From Candidatus Thorarchaeota archaeon (GTDB lineage: Archaea > Asgardarchaeota > Thorarchaeia > Thorarchaeales > Thorarchaeaceae), in contig JAEOST010000767.1 in assembly GCA_016840245.1 (NCBI GenBank), positions 1 through 12,821 on the forward strand: a stretch of DNA of 12,821 nt, given 5' to 3'. Made by a program: the position numbers and the translations under genes. Below, one piece after another: positions 1 through 8,400 of this stretch. Within the stretch, counting starts at the first letter, position 1. Each line of letters starts with the position of its first letter. Below the pieces are notes generated by a model. It was given only the letters and a program-made list of their open reading frames with translations, was not told where the DNA came from and ran no database searches.

Positions 1-1
1 C

Positions 2-2173
2 ACGAATACCTCATCGGTTCTTGTTGTACCAATACCTGGTGAGATTGTCAAGGATTTTGAACTTGAAGACGTCATCGTTGTCAAGTGGTCCGAAACATTT
101 GATATTCGCGTGAGTGTGAATAGTATCCATGGTGGAGAAGTTCCTATCACATATGCAGATGTGAACTACATTTGGAGTGGATTTACTGACCTACACCCAC
201 TGACCTACTATGATGGTAGTCAGGACTACTTCATAGTTGTTGACTCCAGTGAGGTTCCTGCAAACGTATACACTGTATACATCAGAGTGATCAATGAGAA
301 CTATACGATTCAAGACCTCGAGTTGTCAGTAACGGTGAATGAGGTTGAAACTTCGTTATCAAGTGACGAGTTGGTGTATGAGATTTTCTATGGAGAATCA
401 GGCTACACTATCTACCTTGATTATATACTTGATGACACTCAGGTATCTATACCTGGAGGATTACCAGCAAACGCTACTGTTACAATGGAGTATGGTGGTG
501 CAACAAGGACTGCTGAATATAATCCAGATACAGGACTCTATGAGCTGTTCTTCAATCCATCAAGTATCGATGTAAGTCTAGTACCCGGTGTATTCACACT
601 TGAAATTACAGCGAAGCATACAAACTTCTCAGAATCGGTGGTTAATCCAACACTGTATTTGTATGCTCGTACGAATATCGATATACCCCAAACATACTCG
701 ATGGAAGATGGTCAAACACTGACAATTTCATTCAAGTTCGTTGATATGTCGGATAACCTGCCAATTGGAACAACCACTGTTTCGACAATCAGTCTAGTCA
801 CACCTGAAACAACATTCAGTCTTAATGACTTCACTTTCAATGAAACTGGTGGTAACTTCTATATTGTTTTGAATAGCGAGGAAATTGGTAGTACTCAGAC
901 TGACGCGTATACACTCTATCTGTCTATCGCAGCTCCCCTGTACGAGAACCAGACGAGTCACGCCTTCACAGTCAACATAGGACCAGCAACAATCGATTTA
1001 CTCGGATTTATTCCATTTGCACCTCTACATGGACTTCTTGTACTACCTGTGTATATGTTGCAGCTCATTCTTCTGATGAGCGGACTCTTCATAGCATTAG
1101 TTGGAGTTGGTGTAGGTGTTCGAAGATACAGAATTCCTCACCAGATCAAGCAGATCAATAAGGCTGCGAAATCTGTTGAGAACGGCAAGTTTGCCAGTGT
1201 TAGCGGCATCAAGAACATGGGCATGGTAATCTCTGAATTACTGGCTCCTGGACTTGCTGAGCTTGACATAGCGGCTCCAGTCATTGATGACGTGTCTACA
1301 CCCGAATACGAGGATATCCTTAGTGACGAAACAGAGGATCTCCTTGATGGACTTGACGCGCTGGATGAAATTGGTGATGAAGTCTCTGAACCAGAGGCTG
1401 AGTCTGAAGACTACGAGTCAGAACTGGCTGCAGAACTTGATGCTATCGTTGATGAAGAACCAGAAGTAGAACCTGAACCAGAGGCTGCGGCTGAAGTTGA
1501 GGTTGAAACTGAACCTGAGGTTGAAATTGAGGAGAGCGCCGTTGAGGAAGAACCACTCCCCGAACCTGAGGAAGACGTGGAAGCACCTGATGACGACATT
1601 GACGACGAACCCGATACTGAAGCTGATTCAGAGACTGAAGAAGTTGAAGAGTCTACTCCTGAGGTTGAAGACGACTCTGATGTCGAGCTTGATACTGAGG
1701 ATGAGCCTGAAGCTGATGTTGAAGAACCTGATGAACTTGAGGCTGAAGCTGCAGTTGAAGACGAAGTGATTGAGCCCGAACCTGAACCAGAGATTGAAGA
1801 AGTTGAAGAAACTACTCTAGACGTTGAGGATTCCGAAGCTGAGGAAATCTCTGAAACTGATCGCGATGACTCTGATGTAGAACCTGAGTTTGAGGAACTC
1901 GATCCTGAGGATGAACCTGAGACCGAAACCGATGACCTCACACTGGAGGAAGAAGCTGAAGACGAACCTGAGGTTGAGTCTGACTCTGAAATTGAACCTG
2001 AGACCGCAGAGGAAGTCGAGGATGATGAGCCATTGTCTAAGAGTGAGCTCATCGAACGATTGCCATCTGATGTGAGGGAGTCAATGTCCGAGGAAGAGCT
2101 AAAGAAACTCTCAAAGAGAGAACTTGAGGCTCTAGTAGACTCAGTAGAATCTGAGGACACTTCGGACGAATAG
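2..2173 (+). CDS. Giant surface protein A, 5'-truncated by window edge (single-pass, acidic cytosolic tail)
   Basis: The frame is open from base 2, with no stop before the GTG at 110, so the real start lies left of the window and 723 codons are visible. The order seen is: (1) about three extracellular beta-sandwich modules (roughly bases 2-345, 346-690, 690-1005), rich in Thr, Tyr and Asn-x-Ser/Thr sequons; (2) a membrane helix at about 1049-1120; (3) Arg-Arg and a 49-residue juxtamembrane segment (1121-1267) that aligns without gaps to protein B; (4) a Glu/Asp/Pro/Val tail with one Arg and no Lys between 1214 and 2038; (5) a C-terminal module (2033-2140) nearly identical to that of B. Positive charges after the helix place the tail in the cytosol. 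The likely role is a surface adhesin or receptor, by inference from architecture; no catalytic domain is seen. A hairpin terminator follows the stop. The gene is a paralogue of the next one, so the missing part may be long. Confidence 0.88.
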   Translation, partial: TNTSSVLVVPIPGEIVKDFELEDVIVVKWSETFDIRVSVNSIHGGEVPITYADVNYIWSGFTDLHPLTYYDGSQDYFIVVDSSEVPANVYTVYIRVINENYTIQDLELSVTVNEVETSLSSDELVYEIFYGESGYTIYLDYILDDTQVSIPGGLPANATVTMEYGGATRTAEYNPDTGLYELFFNPSSIDVSLVPGVFTLEITAKHTNFSESVVNPTLYLYARTNIDIPQTYSMEDGQTLTISFKFVDMSDNLPIGTTTVSTISLVTPETTFSLNDFTFNETGGNFYIVLNSEEIGSTQTDAYTLYLSIAAPLYENQTSHAFTVNIGPATIDLLGFIPFAPLHGLLVLPVYMLQLILLMSGLFIALVGVGVGVRRYRIPHQIKQINKAAKSVENGKFASVSGIKNMGMVISELLAPGLAELDIAAPVIDDVSTPEYEDILSDETEDLLDGLDALDEIGDEVSEPEAESEDYESELAAELDAIVDEEPEVEPEPEAAAEVEVETEPEVEIEESAVEEEPLPEPEEDVEAPDDDIDDEPDTEADSETEEVEESTPEVEDDSDVELDTEDEPEADVEEPDELEAEAAVEDEVIEPEPEPEIEEVEETTLDVEDSEAEEISETDRDDSDVEPEFEELDPEDEPETETDDLTLEEEAEDEPEVESDSEIEPETAEEVEDDEPLSKSELIERLPSDVRESMSEEELKKLSKRELEALVDSVESEDTSDE
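1121..1267 (+). other. Juxtamembrane conserved cytosolic segment of protein A
   Basis: These are 49 codons directly after the membrane helix. They align without gaps to 8276-8422 in protein B, with 24 of 49 identical residues by hand count. Conserved points are the opening Arg-Arg, IP, KQI, KA, a Gly at segment position 22, MG, and the end ELL-x-PGL-x-EL. The pattern suggests two or three short helices lying against the membrane. I recognise no named domain. Confidence 0.7.
1377..2032 (+). repeat. Acidic low-complexity tail region of gene A
   Basis: About 219 codons consist mostly of Glu, Asp, Pro, Val, Ala, Ser and Thr in irregular EPE/EVE/DEP-type repeats. At the DNA level the region is made of GAA, GAG, GAT, GAC, CCT and GTT codons. 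Only one basic residue (Arg codon at 1862) occurs. The repeat explains the long antisense reading frame rich in Ser that covers it, which is not a gene. Confidence 0.85.
2033..2140 (+). other. C-terminal 36-residue cap module of protein A (copy 1)
   Basis: This module has the form LSK-x-ELIE, then LPSDVRESMSEEELKK, then LSK-x-ELEALVD, so it contains two LSK-x-EL helical halves. It matches the module at 9107-9214 at 33 of 36 residues, while 16 codons differ only synonymously, which points to selection on the protein. The shape resembles small SAP, LEM or Rho_N-type helical folds; that resemblance is inference from the pattern. Confidence 0.75.
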
Positions 2174-2183
2174 ACCACAATTT

Positions 2184-2222
2184 GATAGAGGGAAAATCCC
2201 TCTATCTCTTCTCTCTTTTTTT
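2184..2222 (+). terminator. Hairpin plus T-tract terminator after gene A
   Basis: Arms GATAGAGGGA (2184-2193) and TCCCTCTATC (2197-2206) are perfect complements, 10 bp, around a 3-base loop. A pyrimidine-rich stretch follows, ending in seven T (2216-2222). It lies 11 bases after the stop of gene A. Archaeal termination mainly needs the T-tract, but the hairpin is strong enough to be noted. No equivalent is seen after gene B. Confidence 0.8.
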
Positions 2223-2258
2223 CTTATTTTCATCCTTCTGTAACTTTTATCCGTAGTG

Positions 2259-2322
2259 TTTGTTATGTTATACGAACAAATTATTGTTATAAAGTCCAGA
2301 CGAGTGCAGTTTGTTATAATAC
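2259..2322 (+). promoter_or_regulatory. Probable promoter region of gene B with TATA-like boxes and TTGTTAT repeats
   Basis: Two TATA-like elements are visible: TTATAAAG (2287-2294) and TTATAATA (2314-2321). The heptamer TTGTTAT occurs three times (2260, 2284, 2311), twice overlapping these boxes. TTTGTT (2259-2264) and AACAAA (2275-2280) form an inverted repeat with a 10-base spacer. With the usual archaeal distance of about 25 bases from TATA box to transcript start, transcription would begin near 2315 or 2342, leaving a leader of about 95 to 125 bases. Which box is used cannot be told by eye. Confidence 0.5.
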
Positions 2323-2424
2323 AATGGAAATACTAGTTCAGTGACGACACAACATTGACGGGACCAATGTGTTTGCGGGAACCAGGCTCACTGACTTGTC
2401 TTCCAGTGTTACTATCTCCTAATC

Positions 2425-2429
2425 GGAGG
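2425..2429 (+). promoter_or_regulatory. RBS (GGAGG) fixing the TTG start of gene B
   Basis: GGAGG lies 8 bases before TTG at 2438. An in-frame TAA at 2420-2422 excludes any upstream start. The next in-frame ATG would remove the hydrophobic core of the signal peptide, so TTG is the start. Confidence 0.8.
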
Positions 2430-2437
2430 ACCGACAA

Positions 2438-5400
2438 TTGACGGGGATAACCAAGACCACAAAATCATCGAGTAATCTCAAATTCCTACTTCTAGCTGGG
2501 TTTGTACTACTACTCATGCTACCTGTGACCAATATGGAATCAACTATCCAGCCAACATCTATATTCTCTGCAGGTCCTATAGGAACTACAACAACCGCAT
2601 CCATTGATGAGGTCACACCATGGTGGAACGCTAGTTTCCACTACCGGCGTCATGTCAACTTGACTGACACAAACTCAACTCCTCGTGTGGATGTACCCAT
2701 GCATGTCTGGGTGTCATTTGAGGATGATACCTGTTTTGATGACTCAATAAGGGTTGTAGATCCTACAGGAATTGAAGTCCCATCACAAGTTTACAATATG
2801 ACTTATGGATTGGATCCCAACTACATCATTGGTGCAACTGTGTTCTGGTATGCCAACATTGATGCTGATAGTAGAGCAACCTATTGGATATACTATTCCG
2901 AGGACATTAGTCTAGAAAGCACAAATTATGACGCAGTGGTTGACTTTGCTAGGACTACTGGAACTCTCTCTGGTAAGTTCGGGGTCAATTATTGGAGCTT
3001 CAAGGGTGATTGGTATAACGTAACGATGTATAACCAAGCTGGTGGTAAGATCTCCAATGGAGCACACAAACTGGCTGATGGCTCTTGGAATTGGAATTGG
3101 GGTACATCTCGTGGAAGTATGCACTGGAATCCTGACGGTCTTGGGGGCCAGGGTACTTCAAATACTGCTCCAATTGCCAGCACTACATTCGTCAATGTAG
3201 ATGGTCCTTTATTCATCAATTACACAACACAACTTCCATTCGGTTCTGGTGCAACATTGAATGTCACCTACACCTTCTACAAATGGGGATGGACAACCAG
3301 AATATACATTGAATATACTGCTGCACGAAATGCTGGTGGTCGTACTGATGAGTGGGTCTTCTATCCATATCTTACAACTGGGGGAATCGAGGTTGCTGAA
3401 GATGGGACCCAGACCTATCACAGCAATTGGGCGCAATCAGGTAACAAGGGCAAACCGGCTGGATTTGGTTGGTGGAACTCTAATGGCTTCTCACATGGTA
3501 CGGTGAGAATCTCCCATGACTCTTGGAACACAAACCCAAGTTACACGAATAATTATGATAATTACTACTATCGATGGTGGGACCAAAGCTCATACGAATT
3601 CTGGGACACAGTAATCCCTACTATCTATGCAATACCTGGAACAGTTTTAGAAGAAAGAACTGCTTTTGCTGTCTGGAATGGTTCTGAGGATCAAGATGGA
3701 TACATGGAAGTATTCAATGCAACTTCAAGGTATCTACCAATTTCTCGTGATGTCGGAGATATCTCATCATATTCCTTCAAAGTCAATGTACAAGACCTTG
3801 GTGGGGCAAATATTGAGAATGTCAATGTCACACTTCTTGATGCCGATACAGGGGAGAAGCTCTACAAGAGTAACGGAGAACCCTACTCTGCACTCACTGA
3901 TGTTGATGGTAATGCTACTTTCATTGGACTTGTCAACAAGACCTATACCGTATCAGCATGGATTGACTCTTCAGAATGGCTAAAGCCACAGAATGGCGCA
4001 ACCGGAATGAACGTGACATGGACTGGCGATAGAGTCGCTTCAGGTCCGTTTACTCCCGTAGCAATAACACTTGACTTGGCATCAATTGATATTCATCTTG
4101 AAGACTTGATGCTGAATGATTTAGCAACATCTGGTTCTGAAACACTCTCAGTACGTGTTTACAATGGCACTGATCCTGATTCATCCAACTGGAGGTACAT
4201 GGACTACACCACTACTGACACCTCCGGAGACCTGACCTTCGTACGAGTTCCCAAGTGCGATTGGGTATTCAATTTCTCCTACACTGATACTGACACAGGT
4301 CATATCTATCAATGGAGTGATTTTGGACTCTACGTGGATTACCACATTCCCGCCAGTGACATCATTAGTGATCTTTCAAGACCAAATTGGCAACTACCTC
4401 TCGTAACTGTAGACTTTAGTGTCACAGCATATGATGCTCAGGTTGTCCCAGATGCTTACATCCGTCTATCAAAGGCTGGAACTGGTCAACCCTATCCTCT
4501 TGGAGACAGTGATTCCAAATACAACGTCACTCACTACACTGACTCCAGTGGAGATGTGACCTTCTACAGGATTTTGAATGGAACCTGGACTATTGATCTA
4601 TACAGGACTGATGATTATGGTCAAATTGCATTCAACAATACAGAAAACTTGTGGAATTTACAGGGATACAATCACACAGATATGGTCATCCCACTTACGT
4701 GGTTGAGAATAGTTGTTATCGATGCAGAAACAAATCGTGTGACAGGAGCTCAGATTGATCTCAAGGTAAATGGTGCTGACGTTGTCACTGCCTTCACAGA
4801 TTCATCTGGAGTACACAACTTCCATTGGATTAAGGCTAATGATAGTTCAATACCTTGGAACTATGAGGTCACGATTACGAAAGTTTCATCGTTTAACACC
4901 GTTGCTGTATACGCTTCAAATAATTATCTCTATGAAAATTGGATCACACTAGCCACACCAACCTATTTACTGACTCATACCGAATTGAACTGCACAACTT
5001 CTGTTGAATCATGGAATTTCGGAGATAATCGTACTTTCCTTGTTGGCTGGTACAATCGAAGTGATATCGGAATCGGCGTATACGAGGATGTTCTTCTCAC
5101 AAATTACCCTGCTGGATGGGTGAACTTCACAATCTACCACCTTGGTTCTCCAATCGGTGGCGGTACATGGAATGGTTCAGGTGCTACATATGTTGCACAT
5201 GACGCATCTGATGGAATCTACTTTACTATAATCATTGATACCCTCTATTTCGGAATGGATGTCAGTTCTTATCCCTATATCATTGAGATAACGGCTGATG
5301 CTCCTGGATATGATCCGACTGATACCTACACTGTTACAGTCGTAATGAGTCCGGCAGACACGTTAGCTGTTGGCGAAACCACCGATATCCAATATTGGAT

Positions 5401-8400
5401 GGATGGCTTTGGAGAGAACTATGCTCTTGTTGCAAGTCCTTATGGACGAGTTCAGTACAATGTAAGTGGATTAGACTTTGCCAACTATACGATTTACGAT
5501 TCCGAATATCAAGTTGTTAATGATGCATTACTAGCAGACCTTGGCGGTGGAACGTACAGGTTTGCAGATGCTTTGCTTGACGCAGCAGATGTAGGAACAT
5601 ATGAGATTGTTATCTGGCTATACAAGCAGAACTACATCAATCGGTCGGTTACATTCACAGCAACCATTCTTCCGATACCAACATCTCTTAGTTGGGCACC
5701 ACAACCAGGTGATTACATATGGGGAAGTGGTACAAGCGGTGGAACCCTCTTGTACCTTGACACAAGCGATATGCCATTCGTACCATTACCCGGAGCTGAT
5801 TCGATCACACTCGAGTGGATTGATGTAGCAACTGATGAGGTCATCCTGATAGACACTTCAGGATCACTATTGTATTCTCACGATCAGATGTTGGTGTACA
5901 ATGGTACATGGAAGATACGTGCAACAGTTACGACTGCGAACTACGTGACTCAGGTATCTGAGTCAGATGTCTTCACAGTTTTTGCAGATCCGTTCCTGGT
6001 TGATGTCAGTTCTCCATTAGTTGAAGAGGTTGCATGGGGTGCGGAGTGGGCTGAGTTTGACTTTACATACGAACCCGACCCAAGTGGTACTGCTGTCAGT
6101 GGTGCATCGTTGATTGCATTATCCTGGACTGGTGAGTATTCTCTGATTGATAACGAGGACGGCACATACAGACTCCGTCTTCTTGCAGTACAAGAATCTG
6201 TGAATCAATCTGTTTCATTCACAATGTGGTTAGCAAACCGGACAAAGGCAACTGGACTCGTGACAGTCAACATTCTGATACCACTAGAGATCAATGTCCC
6301 AGAAGGGGCAACTGAACAGTCACCGATTTCCGAATACTGGACTCGTCAGTTCTTACTGAGTGTTGCAGCTGCAGATCCCTCAAGTGGGTATACATTTGTT
6401 TCAGGTGTAACTGTGACCTTTGACTTCCCTGCTGGTGGAGTTAGTGGTGAAATGACTGAGAATTTCACAGAGGAATATTACTGGACTTTGTTCCCTGCAT
6501 CATATGCGCCAGAACCTGGCATTTACGAAATAGTTGTAACAGCATCAAGAGTAGGCTGCATTGCGACAACCAGCTCGATATTCATTGAAGTTCTACCAAC
6601 TCCTTCAAGGACAAATGTAGAGAATCAATTCCTAACAGTCTATTATGCAGATAGCCTGCTTCTAAACTTCACATGGACAACGACAATTGACACTCCTACT
6701 GGGATTACATCTCCAGATGGCGTAACTGTAGAGCTTTGGGCAACTACTTATTTAGTAAATGGAAGTGTGCCTGGAATTGTTGATTTTGGAGATGGAAACT
6801 ACACGCTCTTTATGGACACAAAGGGTCTTGATATGCTGGCTACTGATCCCAACTTCCCAACAATATACTCCTTTGTAATTTCATTCAATAAGATTGGTTA
6901 TGAGACCCCATTGGCTGCGACGATCATAATCTTAGTTCTCCAAACACCTACTGAGATGACTGCAGATGCTGTCCCACCCGTTTTGTGGTCGGAAGAGTTC
7001 ACCATTCGAGTTTATCTTGAGGATATTGTACATCATGAATTAGTGGGAGTTGATGTACTAGTGGAGTTCGTATTTGGTGATTTTGTTGAACCATTCAACA
7101 TGACCGCGACGGGGATATTCGAGATCACCCTAAACTCATGGGATGTCTTTTCTTCGTCTGATGTGCCGCATTCGGTTACAGTTAGATACACACTCCCCAA
7201 CTACATTGATGGTTCAATTGAAGTAGATGTTAAAGTAGATCCCCTCCCAGCGTATATACTGATAGAAACTATCGAAGACACTTATGATTGGGGAGAAACT
7301 TTCCCAGTTCGGTTCACAGTTAAGGTCAATGCAACCACAGATGAAATAACTGCAAATGTCTACTATTTCTGGGTTAGTCATTCAGCAGTTGGCGGCACCT
7401 TTGTATACGACCCAAACTGGGAACGATATGATGGTGTGATTAATACTGGTGAAGTCCCAGCAGTGAATCAGACATTAAGAATTGTTGCTGAGCGAGTTAA
7501 CTATTCAATAGCTTACATCAATCTACTGATAACAATTAAACCTCTTCAAGCAGTACTGACTCCAGAATTTGATGCTACTATTATTGCAATTCATAATGTG
7601 AATGATAGTATCTATTTACCATTCAGTTACACATACGATGGAGTACATCTAAGCAATGCTACTATCACCTACATTTGGGTTGGTAGACAGACTTTGCTTG
7701 AACTGGATGAACGATACGTTGAGCTTTCATTTGACCCAGCTGATGATGAGTCACTTGTTGTACCCGGAACCTACTATATTGAGTTTAATGCAGTGCTAAC
7801 AAATTACACTGCTGAAGAGGTAACAATCACATTGAAGATGCAAGTTCAAACTGAGATTGAATTTGGTCCTCAAGAACGAGTTGAAGCTGAATCAGAATTC
7901 ATGTTAGAATTCAGTTACCTTGATGTCACAAATGGAATGGTTGTTGATTCTGCAATTGTTACTATCCAGTATCAAATCAATGATGGACCTTTGATTACTG
8001 TCCTAGCCACACAAATGGTTGGCACACAATATGTCATCCGCATCCCTGCAGCAGAGATTGGTGGAATTAGTCAGGATGCATATACTATCACAATCTATGC
8101 CAGTGCACCTGATCATCAGAACTACACCAGTTCCAGCGAATCCAACATGTTGTCAGTCTACGTGGACGAGCCAACAATTGGTATTCTCGGATTCTCAATT
8201 CCGAGAAGCGCAATTTTCCTCATGATTATGATGACTGTCATTTTCGGTTCGATGGCTGCTCTAAGTGCAGGCTACCGACGTTGGAAGATACCATATCCAG
8301 TCAAACAGATTGACAAGGCTCTTGACGCGATTGAGAAGGGAGATGTAGCTAAGGTTCAGAATCTCCGCACAATGGGTGCGATGATCCTCGAACTTCTTCA

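Noticed and set aside
110..112. GTG as the start of gene A
   Set aside because: The same frame is open without a stop back to base 2 and encodes a plausible continuation of a beta module, so this GTG is internal.
1411..2178. 255-codon antisense ORF, almost all Ser/Ser-Thr
   Set aside because: It is the reverse complement of the GAA/GAG/GAT-rich acidic tail of gene A. Such repeats lack antisense stops by composition.
2338..2394. Distant inverted repeat TCAGTGA/TCACTGA in the leader of gene B
   Set aside because: 7 bp arms with a 43-base spacer are expected by chance in a region of this size. No riboswitch-like structure was evident.
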